64,000 nt of DNA from Inia geoffrensis (lineage: Eukaryota > Chordata > Mammalia > Artiodactyla > Iniidae): NCBI GenBank assembly GCA_036417435.1, contig CM070899.1, forward strand, positions 148,690,237-148,754,236, in the 5' to 3' direction. Below are positions 45,917 to 57,180 of this stretch, in pieces (position 1 is the stretch's first letter; each line of letters opens with the position of its first letter). The notes beneath the pieces are model-generated. The model was not told the origin of the DNA, ran no database searches, and was given only the letters and a program-made list of their open reading frames with translations. A program made the translations under genes and the position numbers.

Positions 45917-45931
45917 GAGGGTTCATCTCTT

Positions 45932-46264
45932 GACGGAGGGATGCCAAGGTTCTAAAAGACCACGTGGGATGGGAGATGTTGTCACACTTCTTTCCTTCAT
46001 TATGTTCAACCAAAAGAGTCAAGTGGAAATCAGCTCTTGATTTTTTTCCACCTTGTTCATTCTCCAGTAGTGCTTGAAGTCAAACAATAACTACAACAAA
46101 CATCAGGTAAGTTCTGTTTGTAGTTCTTAGCATAACTGTGATGGATCGCTAAGGGTGGTCATGGTAATCCCTACTAAAAATACTTAATATTGAGACAGTG
46201 CATATCTAGGGCATGAGACTTCAGAGAAAACTGAAGCCCACATTAAAATTATTATAAATGCTTT
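45932..46264. other. End of the split repeat, then unassigned sequence
   Basis: The first ~30 bases complete the interrupted repeat. The rest is not recognised. Confidence 0.45.
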
Positions 46265-46350
46265 TAAAGTCGTTATTGTTTTAACCTCTCTGGGCCTTGA
46301 TTTTTCTCATTTGTGAAATGAAGGCTCTCTACTTGAATGACTTTATTTGA
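46265..46350 (+). mobile_element. MIR fragment
   Basis: TTTTAACCTCTCTGGGCCTT, GATTTTTCTCATTTGTGAAA, TGAAGG: the MIR 3' half. Confidence 0.85.
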
Positions 46351-48360
46351 TTTTCTATATATTTATTGAATCTACAATAAATAAGATCCTATTAAAATAC
46401 TCTCTAAAAGATGCAGAACTATTAACTACTTCCTTACCAAATGACAAAATCAGTCTTTAGGTGTGGTATCTTTGCTTAGTCTTTTGTGGATTTACATATG
46501 AGAAGTAAAGATTTAGATTAAGAAGTAAATATTAAGAAATATAGCTCTTTGAATCTCTTTCCAATCTTTTTTGATTTCAGACATGTACAGTTCTTTTTAT
46601 CCAAAGCAAAGTAATACACGATTCAAAGAGAAACCAATTTTAGAAGTGGAGATGGATTACTAAAATATTTAGTGTTCAAAAAAGAAAAGAAAGCTGCTAT
46701 AATTCTCCTATATTTCTCTTCATTATAACCCTCCAGAATGTTTGCTCATATGGATCACAAATGAATCTTGGGAAGAATCTAATAGAGGATTTTGATTAAA
46801 TGGTATGTTGAATAAACAATACTGAGACATTTTAATGAAGTCAGATAAAAGGGTTGTGCTAGAAAGCAATATTTAAAAATCACTTTGAGGATCTATCCTT
46901 AAACCATTTCCTGGAGACTTGGGCTCTATTTCTTCTTGTTGGGTCATTATTCAAAGGCTTTAAAAACTCTCTCTGGTTTTGCTACCATTAATGATCCATG
47001 ATTCCTTAGCACAGAGATTTTCATTGCTGGGTTTCTGAAAACATTGAGGCTCATTCTAATGAAATCCACATACATAAACACTGTGTTCAAAGTCAATGGC
47101 ATTCAGTCACTTTTACACACGAGTCAAAAACACAGTTAATAATATGCCTATACCTTCTTATGAAGCAATGCCAAGTTATTGTTTCTTGCTCACGATGGCT
47201 GCTGATAGCCACAGAATCATAGGGCTTACAAAAGTCAATTAGAGATTTTTGAGACCAAGAAGAGAAGACTTGCAGAGTGAACTGTATAGACCAAACTTAA
47301 AACCAATTATCAACTATTGCTAAAGCTGACCTTCTTAGAAATGGAGTGAAGCTTACAGGAGGAAGGATCCTTGTTTATAGCAAGCATGGCAACAAAGGAA
47401 AAAGGAGTCAGAAGCAGATGGAAGGCAGAACTGCTCAGTATGGTCACCAAATAGGATACTGGCACCACAGATTTAAGAGGTGGACTAGTTTGAGTTGATA
47501 TAAAGGTCCAGGAGATTGGTGACCTACGCAGAATGAGAAGGAACTGAGACAGGCAAAGGTGTTGATTGGGACATTGACATACACACTAAAATCCCCAGAT
47601 GATGACAACATTCAGTGGAGAGAAAGGTTGTAAGATTTCAAAGTATAAATGACTTAGGGAAGGTCATTCGATGACAAGGACAATGAGGGGATGACCATAT
47701 TACAGATCTCAAGGGACCTAGGGCTTTCTTGGGGGATTGGAGACATAATGGATGGAAAAGGGCCTGGGAAGGCTAAAGTGGGCTACCTTCTGGCCCTGAA
47801 ATATCTGGATCTTGGGAAAATGAGTTTTTATGCTTATGTGAGCCACAGAGAAACCTGACCTCTGAAACAAGCAAGATTCAATGAAGACATCAGGGTACAG
47901 CAAATGTGCATGGGAGAGATGAGGATGAAAAAGAGTTTGCTTAACTCTTGGAGGAAATCTGCAAAGGGCAAAAGAGAAAGGATTAGGAAAGGTGGGTTAT
48001 AGTAGAAACTTGGTTCTGAGGAATGGAACCTGGGAGCTGTATGGGGATGTTACTATCCCTCAGCCAGAAACATAAAGGATAAAAATACATTGGCACTTCC
48101 CACAAAAAGCACGCAGACTATTTGAGATGACCCTAGCAGATGTAGCTATCATCCATCTTCAGACAGTATAACTATTTTGTACATATGTCCATATAGCAAT
48201 AATACACATATACACTTTTAAAATTCGTTTGCTGCTCATTCAGAGATAAATCTTACCTTTCCATATAAATTGCAAGGTACTAAAAAAGGGTCTGTGTTGT
48301 GTACCAGCATTATTAGCATTGATTGATGTCAAACTTAGGTCAAATCAAATTAAGATTACC
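46351..48360. other. Long repeat-poor stretch
   Basis: 2 kb without a recognised transposon or gene. About 47500-47780 may be an old, unassignable repeat (purine-rich, GATGACCATATTACAGATCT). Open frames are under 65 codons. Confidence 0.45.
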
Positions 48361-49875
48361 TAAGAATGCTAACTTTCTTTCTTTTTTTTTCCATTTGCTG
48401 AAAGAAAATTAATATCTTTTCTCATCTGAGACTCCTACGAATCTGTCAGTGTGGTCCAACATGTTGATAAATGAAGCTGAGGGCAGCCGGGCCATAGCTT
48501 AAAAATGATCCATGTCTCTTTCATTTAAATTGCTGCCCTCTCGTTCTTCATCTCAGATGGAGGTCAGCTTCTGAAGCTTCTGCTTCCACACGATAGCTCC
48601 TGTCAACCTGCAGTGTCCCAAAAGGTGGTCTTCTTGCTAATTCCCTCTACATTTCACCACACCAGCCCTCTGGACCCCGAAAATGCCATAAAGCAAAATT
48701 ATGGTATGAATTCAGGAAAAGCTTGTCTCTTATTTCCAATAGACCTCAGAAACTGGACAAGGAAAATAAGTCAGCCTATGAAGCTTCCTTAGAAGTAGTG
48801 AATCTAGAGTCCCTGGGATTCAGGTCCATATATGTGGTTTATTTTGATGGGAAGTCCAGTGTCACAGAAGTGACTCCATCATTGGCATTGCTTATTGGTT
48901 AAAACTGTGAAAGACAGTTGTGAACACACCCCCTAGAAAAGGTGATAATAGTCAAGGCAAGTGGATTTACTCATAATAGATCATTGTTCTCTCTCTGCTA
49001 TATAAGAAAATTACGTTAGACACTGCTTCCTTTACACTGCATGGGTCTATTTCCAGTTCCGGCTGAATGATGTTTCTATGCCTACCAAGAAAAGAGAGTG
49101 ACTTAAAGAAAGTCTTTCCTTTTGTTCCACTCAGATCTCTAAATTCACAAGTTAAACCTGTTCCTCTCATTTTTATCTTCAGTGTGTATCTCTAGCAAGA
49201 GTGGTGTTTATAAATTTTATATGTATCCCTGGAGCCCCAAAGACTATATTCTTTTCAATCCATCAAACAGTCATATAGACTGAATCTAAAATAAGTTACT
49301 TTGATTTATTTGTTTTTCATTTTGCATCAAAGCACATGCAACACGACAATGGGTTTTTTTGCTCCTATGACTACTGTATCATACGGAATTCTTACTTCCT
49401 GGTCACACTCAGCTGATAAGCCATGTGGCAAAAATGTACTGGAAAGAGTCTAAGCAAGCTTTTCCAAATACGAATTACTATTCATATTTCTCTAAATTAT
49501 GCAAATGATACCATTCATTTTCCTACCTAATCCTCTCTGGAGATGCTCCAAGGTTTGAAATGAAAGAAATTCTTCCTTCAAATATATGTAATCCACATTA
49601 ATTGCTTTTGACAGTAAAGGGTGGGGTGGTTAGATACTGCAGTAGCTGATACATTAATCATATCATCTCTGTAACAAACTTCGCACAGTGTAGCCCAGCA
49701 CTTGGAAAAACAACCATGCCAACGTGTCCTCATTGTAGAATCAAAATGCAGGCAGCTCATACTTCTCGATTGCATTTTAATGTAAGTGAACTTATGGCAG
49801 GGGAAAGAGAAAAGAGGATCAGAAGTGAGGAAGAGGTTAAAAAAAAAAAAAAAGGACCTATCTAACATCTCTGGG
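48361..49875. other. Repeat-poor stretch, possible conserved non-coding DNA
   Basis: No transposon recognised. 48410-48690 and 49300-49540 have balanced composition. An octamer ATGCAAAT lies at 49499-49506 (POU-type site by sequence only). An A-run of 15 lies near 49840-49853. No exon is evident. Confidence 0.4.
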
Positions 49876-50540
49876 AAAGAAACACTAATCCTGCCATTTA
49901 GTAGCTTCCTATGGCTTAAAGGTCAATTTCTTGAAAATGACAATGAGACTTTCAATAGACTAGCCTGCCTTTCTACTCTAGCTGCTCTTAGTGCCTATAG
50001 CAGTCTCACGCTCCCCATTCTCCAAATCCTGGCTCCTCGCCCCTACCTCCACTTTTGCTTTTAAAGTTCTCTCTATTCATCTTTCAAGACTTAACTCAAA
50101 TGTCACCAGGTTCATGGAATTTTTTCTTCCTTCCCCAGCTAGAAATTATCCTTCTCTTCTCTGTAATGTCATAACTCATGCAGCCTCTGCCATAGCATTT
50201 ATCTAGACGGACCCTGTAATTTAGTAATTGGTATGCATGCCTTACTTTCCTGAGGTTTATGTCTAGGGATCAGGGGAAAGAAAAGAAAAACTATGGTTTG
50301 ACAAAAGCAAAAACAAAAATTAAAAAATACCACTTAGCACAGGTACATGGTAGATGCACATTTTTAAATCAATGAATGCATTAATAAGTGAATGGATAAA
50401 TATCTAGTCTGATAAATTATAAACTCCAAGAAGGAGGGGGCTGTGTCTTCAAAGTATAGATGGTATTTTCCAAACTCTATGCCCAGAAAAAAATCTAGCA
50501 AGGTATCTTATTCATTATAGAACTTAATGAACATAAGCGG
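49876..50540 (+). mobile_element. L2 3' part
   Basis: TAGTAGCTTCCTATGGCTTA, then CTTTCAAGACTTAACTCAAA, TGTCACCAGGTTCATGGAAT, CCATAGCATTTATC, and after an A-rich interruption (50270-50330) AAACTCCAAGAAGGAGGGGG and CTGTGTCTTC. Order follows the L2 3' end. Confidence 0.85.
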
Positions 50541-51490
50541 GAATTACATTGAACTGAGATGGCCATAATGGGTGTTTGTGATGAGTCAGATATGATAGGT
50601 AGTTATGACTTGGACCTTAGACTTTATGGCTCTGAGTTTAAGAACAGTGAGAGTTATCCAGTTCTCCTAAAAAAAATTATCTGACTAGGGTAGACCTAAG
50701 ATGAAAATCCTCTCTATTAAGACACTTATATTTTAAATCAACCGTTATTTTATTTTATGAAATGTGTAAGTATTCTCCCAACAAAATGAGTGGCAAAGGT
50801 TAAAAAAGGTAAGCAGTCGTGAATTTTATTTAAACTATTCACAAATAAAAGAACTGACTACAATGCAGTTAGAAAAAAAATAGAACATTTTTTAGTTCCT
50901 AAGGTAAATTCAAGTTGTTTGTTTACAATTCCTTTTCATTTCTACTATCACAACCTGTAGGTAAAGCCATTAAATAGAAGTAGTAAGCGAATCTTCCAAA
51001 CGAGGTGCCATACTTTCAGTCGGATCTATTCAATAGTCAGTATGAATACTGAGACAGTGTCTTGACAAAAGCCACAATAAAGCAGCATGATGGGTCATAA
51101 AGCAAAAGAAGGTTCTCAGTAAGTATTTCTCATTGCCATGAAATATTAACTACCTTAGAATCCTATATGCCCTCTTCACCATTTATGCACATTTATGACA
51201 ACATGGAACTCAAAAGTAAAAAAACAGCTTTCAATACTATTGCCTATCAAAACTCCATCCTTCTCAATGCATAAGAGTCTACTTCTGGTTGACTCATTTA
51301 AACAACTAGGACACTCTTAATCTACAAGTCATTGTGTCATAATCATTAACATTTTCTAGTCAGTGGAGCCATAGTGCATCCCAAAGGACCTCTCTGAAGT
51401 CCGCAAAAAAACAGCATCTCAGGGTGTTTGGCTGTTTCTTTGACACATCACCTTAACCAATCCTTCTACCCTGATTTCTGTGAAAGCCTG
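50541..51490. other. Unassigned non-coding sequence
   Basis: No gene or repeat recognised. Confidence 0.45.
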
Positions 51491-51569
51491 GCCTTAGCAG
51501 GCCTTAGCAGACATTGATCTGCTAAGGCCTGCTTAGCAGGTTGATTCAGCCTTAGCAGACATTGATCTG
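51491..51569. repeat. Quasi-palindrome with tandem and direct duplications
   Basis: GCCTTAGCAG is repeated in tandem (51491-51510). AGCAGGCCTTAGCAGA at 51496-51511 is perfectly inverted at 51518-51533 across a 6-nt CATTGA loop. CCTTAGCAGACATTGATCTG occurs at 51502-51521 and again at 51550-51569. Confidence 0.95.
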
Positions 51570-52540
51570 AATATGCCGGGCCAATCAGAAAACCTGGAAA
51601 TTGCCTTCCTCTTCTGTATTTATGACCTCCTTGAGTAAAGAGAGCTCAGGAGTCTCTCCAGCTCTCTTTGCAGAGTATCAGTGATATATACATCAGCCCA
51701 CCTTTCCAGGAGTTTTGGGAAGATTAGTGGGATAAGAACTGTAAAACAGTTAGAGATGTTTGAGAGTAAAGAAAAGTAATTTTTAAAATGCTATGATTTT
51801 ATGGTTACTTTGTATATTTTAATTACACACATAACTTCTAGAACACAAACAGAAAAAAAAGTGTCAATTGTAACGAGCAAAACATGAAAGAATTTAGCTC
51901 TGTTGCTATGGCAAGTCCCATCAACCCAATATGATGGGCATTTTGGCTTTGTTCACCTCCCTAATGGGTGAGGGCTGAGTCAAGGGTTATTTTTCTCTGG
52001 TCATTAAGATGACTAATTCTTCAAAGACCATTTAATCAAGTGTTGCCTCATGATGTCCTAGAATTAAATTCTAAACCTGAAAGCAGATATTTCCAAAGGA
52101 CTCATCTACCCTCTGTGAATTATTATTCCTTCAGTGTAGGAACTTCTTAAATCATCATTTCCAGAACTTAAGTCTTTCTTGTATCACTTTCCAATTTTTG
52201 TCATGTTTATAATACCACCTGTAATGTAAATTACTTAAAATATTTCTGTAAATCCTAAGCAATATGACCTATAAAATAAGTTTTGATGTGCTGGTTATAA
52301 TTTCATAAATAATAAAATAGGAACTTTACCATAAAAATTAAAAAATGCTACCTGGTATTATTTCACACAACACCAGGATTATATATGCCATATTCTGAGG
52401 AATACTGCCTGAATATATTACTGAAAACCAATCTACTCCAAAAGAGGCTCAGGATTTGTGCTGACATTACATTCATCTGAAACCTGTAGTGTCTTAAGAC
52501 ACATTTATTGAGCACATGATGCTTTAAAAATACAAGCCCT
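51570..52540. other. Unassigned sequence with CCAAT/TATA-like words
   Basis: CCAATCAG (51581-51588) is followed 29 bases later by TATTTAT (51617-51623), then GAGCTCAGGAGTCTCTCCAG. This is an LTR-like arrangement, but no LTR ends are visible. The rest to 52540 is unassigned AT-rich DNA. Confidence 0.4.
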
Positions 52541-52744
52541 GGGCTTCCCAGGTGGCGCAGTGGTTGAGAGTCTGCCTGCGATGCAGGGGACGCGGGTTCA
52601 TGCCCCGGTCCGGGATCACAGAGCGGCTGGGCCCGTAGGCTGCAGCCGCTGGGCCTGCGCATCCAAAGCCTGTGCTCTGCAACGGGAGGGGCTGCAGCAG
52701 TGAGAGGCTCGCATACCGCAAAAAAAAAAAAAAAAAAAAAAAAC
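52541..52744 (+). mobile_element. CHR-type SINE, shortened body
   Basis: Starts GGGCTTCCCAGGTGGCGCAG. Where other copies read GGGAAGATCCCACATGCCGC GGAG it reads GGGATCACAGAG, a loss of about 12 nt. It also has more substitutions than the others and a 25-A tail. Confidence 0.95.
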
Positions 52745-53054
52745 CAATAAATAAACAAATGTAGGCATAATCATTAACTCTTATGTTTTATCCACTCTTT
52801 CTTTGTACCTGTTCTAAAAGATACAGGTCGCTCATTGTCAAATGCTTGTTAATCTCTTTTCCAAAATGTGCTTATATGGATCATTAGCGACTTTTGACTC
52901 AGGTATTAACAAGAGCAGACACCAGTTTTTCTGGGGAAATGTGAAGAGAAATGTAGTTGATTTTATTTATTAATTTTTTCACCTTAAGAAAAAAAATTAA
53001 AGTAAATAGCAGATCTGGGAGTTTAGGTATAGCTCTGTCTTTGTGTTCTTGTGT
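52745..53054. other. Unassigned AT-rich sequence
   Basis: Nothing recognised. Confidence 0.4.
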
Positions 53055-53155
53055 TTGTGTGAGTCATTTGTCTACCTTCAGTTTCCCAATCTGAAAAATA
53101 AGGTTCTTAAACTAAATATAATCCATAAGGTCTTTTTCAGCTCTATTTCTTTTGG
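53055..53155 (+). mobile_element. MIR fragment
   Basis: TGTGTGAGTCATTTGTCTAC, CTTCAGTTTCCCAATCTGAA, AAATAAGGTTCTTAAAC. Confidence 0.75.
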
Positions 53156-53655
53156 GCCTTGATTAATCCACCCTAGGGAGCTAATGCAAAGAAATATTAG
53201 AGGCTGGTCCCATAAGCTTCCTCAAAGGTGTTTCACAAGTGCTATGTAAACTGCATTCCAATTTACTTCTTTGGATATATAATGTTAATATTGTATTTGG
53301 GAAATGCATACCCATAATAATACAATGAATAAATCATTTTATACCACAGAACAACCTCAAGGTTTAACTTTGAGAAAAATAGCTGACCTCATTCTTCTCC
53401 TGGGAAGACACATTGGGAATTTATATAAGAGGACAACAGGTGTGGCTTTTAATGTTCCCTGAGAAGGCAAACTAATCTAGGATGCATTACATCCCCTGCC
53501 AGAGAAACTCTACCCAAAGGTGAGTGAGCTAAAACAATTCTAGGAGCAGCAAACTTTAGGGAGATTCACATTCATTCTTTGTAATATTTTCCCATTTGTT
53601 GCTTATCTTTGAATTTTGGTTATATTTACTTACTTGCAGACTTTTGAATTATTTT
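53156..53655. other. Unassigned non-coding sequence
   Basis: Nothing recognised. Confidence 0.45.
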
Positions 53656-53765
53656 CACAGCCAAATCTTTTTTTGTTTCTTTCATTGCTTGAAAGCCTAG
53701 AGAAGTTCCTCTAGAGAAATGATAAATATTAACTTCTATATTCTTTTATTTTTTTCTTAGCCAGT
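53656..53765 (-). mobile_element. Old L1 fragment, antisense
   Basis: TTTCTTTCATTGCTTGAAAG, then GAGAAATGATAAATATTAAC match the sequence at about 54918-54980 and the antisense of an L1M ORF2/3' region. Confidence 0.55.
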
Positions 53766-54129
53766 GTCACTATAATCATTTGTTCTCAACGCAATACATT
53801 TATTTTTTCATTTGCTCACGGAGATGAGCAGGAAGGTCTTTCAAGGCTCTTTGGCTCAGTGACACTTTCCATCCAGAGAGTGACGTGTCCATCTGGCATC
53901 CCTCAAACCTCTGAAAGTATAGGGATGGATTCCTACTACTGTATTAGCAAGTGCTAGAGGGAATTATTTTGAGTAAGTTTTAATTTTTCCCATTATACAT
54001 GGCAATTAGAAAAAATATAAATAATACACAAAAGGTGATAGTAGGGAAAAAACCCGGCAATCAAAGCCGCTCAACTACAAACCAATCCATGAGATACTAT
54101 ACTGTTGTAATTCTACATAAAGATCCTGG
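53766..54129. other. Unassigned AT-rich sequence
   Basis: Nothing recognised. Confidence 0.4.
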
Positions 54130-55000
54130 CTTTTCTTTTCTATTTTGTGGGGGGTGGGTAGAGGGTTAAATTTAATCATAACTACATATGATGTGTTTCC
54201 TATAATATGATTTATATTATTATGTTATTTGCATATATTTTTAACATAGTCACATAATATTTCACTGGGTAAGTGAATCACAATTAACTTAATATTATCC
54301 ATTTTTAGACTCAGCTTGTTTCCAAGTTTTTATACTACTGCAATGAATATATATTGCAATGAATATAGCTTCTCTTGCAAATCTGACTTTTATTTCTTGT
54401 TACTATCTTCATTATTTTTCCTTCCTTTTTTCTATTTTTTTCATTAGGATCATTTTCCAGAAGTAGAATTATTAGTTCAGTAGGTCTGATCATTTTTATA
54501 TCACTTGATAAATACTGTTAAATGTCTTTCTATGCAAGCTTGTATAAATTTACCCTCACATAGGCACAGTATAAGTCCTTTTTCCCCTTTTGAGGGTACT
54601 GTTATATTTTTGTAAACTAAGTTTTGTTAATTTGATAGAAAAATTGAAATGGAATCTCATTTTTGATTTGTATTTTTTGTTTACTAACTGAATTTTTTGC
54701 ATATGATGCATATTGATTTTCTTCTTTTATGAATTAACTGATACTATCTTTTGCCTATTTATTTATAGAATGCTTCATTTTTATAACAATTTGTATAATC
54801 TTTTTATATATAAAATATTCACTCTTTCTGTCATATATTCTGGGAATATTTTCCCCTGTTTGTTTTTTACTCTTTATAATTATTTGCTTATATCTTTGTA
54901 GTCATATCTTCGTGAGTTCTTTCACTGCTTGAAAGCTAAAAACTCTCCCTTAGAAAGCTAATAAATATTAATTTCCATTTTCTCTATTTTTCTAATACTT
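54130..55000 (-). mobile_element. Old L1M remnant (ORF2 end / 3' region), antisense
   Basis: Antisense L1M phrases in order: ATAATATTTCACTGGGTAAG, TGTTTCCAAGTTTTTATACT, ACTGCAATGAATATATATTG, CCAGAAGTAGAATTATTAGT, TTTGCCTATTTATTTATAGA and TTCTGGGAATATTTTCCCCT. Strongly diverged. Confidence 0.88.
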
Positions 55001-55013
55001 GATTATTTATTTA

Positions 55014-55098
55014 TTTTTATGATTATTATTTTTTTTGGCGGTACACGGGCCTCTCACTGCTGTGGCCTCTCTCAACCACTGCGCCACCAGGGAAGCCC
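55014..55098 (-). mobile_element. CHR-type SINE with large internal deletion
   Basis: Only the 3' end (GCGGTACACGGGCCTCTCAC, TGCTGTGGCCTCTC) and the 5' head (TCAACCACTGCGCCACCAGG, GAAGCCC) remain, joined directly. The ~130-bp body is missing. Flanking duplications GATTATTTATTTA (55001-55013) and GATAATTTATTTA (55099-55111) differ once. Confidence 0.93.
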
Positions 55099-55111
55099 GA
55101 TAATTTATTTA

Positions 55112-55769
55112 AAAATTTTTCACTCCCCAACAGGGACAAAACTTTGACTGAAATATCTAAAATTGCTATAGAGGGAAAGGTCAGCTGTTGGCTAGAAGAT
55201 TTAAGCATCAGTGTCCGAGGTGCTCTTAGGTATTTCGGTAGCCCTTGAATTGTTAAACCTGGCCATTTTGACATCACTCTACAAACTGCTACAAACTACT
55301 ACTGCTTTCATTATTCAAACTCTTCTCCCTGCAATGTGGGAATAAGACACAGAAGGAGGAGATAAGAGCATTACCTCATGTCACCAATCGTACATATTAC
55401 ATGCAATGCCTTCTGTATAGTGATGACAAAAATGGCATGGCAGTCCTTGCTCTAGGGAAATGTAGGAGACAGCCATGAAACACCATGTTTATTACTGTTT
55501 TAAGTATGTAACATAAGGAAGACTCTAAGTGATGGCTTGTATGTTATAAGGAATGACGTTTACTCTGTATCACATTATAAAATATAGCCAAATCAATTTT
55601 ACTTTAAAGCATTTTAAGGTTCTTTATAATAGGCTTTTCTCTAATTGGGCCAGCCATAATTAGCCAAATAATCCATCTTCTGAATGGTCCGTTTGAATAA
55701 CACCAGAATCAATGTCATCACTCATGGGTGACAGAGATTTGTTTAGGATTCATTTAACAGAACTCACTG
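55112..55769. other. Unassigned non-coding sequence
   Basis: Nothing recognised. Confidence 0.45.
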
Positions 55770-55870
55770 GGTACTTTCTTTGTGCCTTTCACTGAGCACT
55801 TGCCTTGTGCCAGACCCCTTTGTAGGGATTAAGAATCCAAAATATAAGTAGCACATTGACCCTGCTCCCT
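55770..55870. mobile_element. Ancient repeat fragment ('gagcacttgccttgtgccaga' type)
   Basis: CACTGAGCACTTGCCTTGTG, CCAGACCCCTTTGTAGGGAT, then a CCCTGCTCCCT block. Family not assigned. Confidence 0.5.
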
Positions 55871-55871
55871 A

Positions 55872-56040
55872 GGACAATGATTCTTGGACTTGATGGAGGA
55901 CTGATTGAAGTAGGTATTCCTGGACTTCACCACAGATCCTCTAAATCAGGGTGGAGTCTATACAATTTGTGTTTCAAATTTCCCATGATGATACTGATGA
56001 TTCATCAGAATGGAGGACCACTTTTGAGCTCAGAGAGCAA
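55872..56040 (+). mobile_element. MER5-like hAT MITE, diverged
   Basis: CAATGATTCTTGGACTTGAT start, CTAAATCAGGGTGGAGTCTA, AATTTGTGTTTCAAATTTCC and GATGATACTGATGATTCATC, ending near GACCACTTTTGAG. MER5A order with decayed ends. Confidence 0.75.
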
Positions 56041-56084
56041 TGGATCTCTATTCCTCCAGATCTTAAAAGGTAATAGGAAAAAAA

Positions 56085-56280
56085 CTTCCATTTATTGGGT
56101 CATTCATCTAAGACCAGGAACTTTACATATAGAATTTCACAATCCTCATAACATATCTGAAAAGCAATCAGTGCTGTCCCCATCTTAACAGCTGAAGAAA
56201 CTGATCTTAAAAGTTTGCCAAGGTGACACATCTATAGTCAGTAGGCTTGTGATGCTAACTCAGAGCTCTCTAACATGAAA
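56085..56280 (-). mobile_element. MIR remnant, antisense
   Basis: CAGGAACTTTACATATAGAA, CACAATCCTCATAACATATC, GTCCCCATCTTAACAGCTGA, AGAAACTGATCTTAAAAG. Confidence 0.87.
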
Positions 56281-57019
56281 GAAAAAACAACCATTTGGTT
56301 AATGGGGTTGGACATTCTTGAGAATTAAATCAGGAAGTTTAAGTACTTTGGTCAATAAACTGCATATCTGAAAACCAACCCATATGTCAGAGTGTGATGA
56401 CTGTAAGATTGTGGTGAGTCTGTGTCTCCACACTCTTTTGCTGAGGTTTCCAGTTCTATTTGTGTTGAAGTTTTATATACCTATTATGTCCTTCTTGGCT
56501 GAGATTATTCTTATCTTCCCAACTACATTTTGAACTGTAGGTTATATTTGCTTTCTTCATTGGTCCTTCAGGAAACTTGCAGGGAAGAAAGAAAATGCAA
56601 CTACTTTTCATCTACAACTATCTCCAAAAGGAAATCATACCTTATTCCCTTCAGCAAAGAAAAAAGCACATGAAAAACTGTAGTTGTGTAGCCAATAACT
56701 CATTGTCAGCAGCGTGAAGCACCATGACTTACCACCACGGAAGAGATATTCATCCCTCCCCTCTTTTATAAAACAAAGGATGTGGAGCCATGCTTCCTCT
56801 CAACGGGCACAATCACTAGATTCGTCTTTATCTTTGCTTGAAATGTTTCTCATAACCAGATTTATCCTTAGCATGGACATGATCTGCTTTTTTTTGCAAA
56901 TTGTTTAGAATGTCAGAGTAGGCAGGGAATGTATAAGCCAAGCATTAATGGATTGACTTCATGTTAGATATGAAAAACTGAAGTTCTGAGAGCTTTAGTT
57001 TTCAGAAAAAGTACATCAG
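56281..57019. other. Unassigned non-coding sequence
   Basis: Nothing recognised. Confidence 0.45.
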
Positions 57020-57180
57020 TACAATCACAGTCATCAGTAAATTTTATTGAGCAATGGTTATATGTAAGACACCCAGCTAGCTGCTGTGAGAGACACAGAA
57101 AACAGATATAATCTCTGATCTCTAAGAACTGACAACAGTGTTGAAAAAAAGACATGTTTCTATGAACAAATGGCAAGCAT
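57020..57180. mobile_element. Ancient repeat fragment ('tttattgagca' type)
   Basis: AATTTTATTGAGCAATGGTT, ATGTAAGACACCCAGCTAGC, then CTCTGATCTCTAAGAACTGA. Confidence 0.5.

Noticed and set aside
51575..51625. CCAAT plus TATA-like promoter
   Set aside because: Two short words at plausible spacing, but no transcript or gene downstream. More likely LTR-derived or chance.
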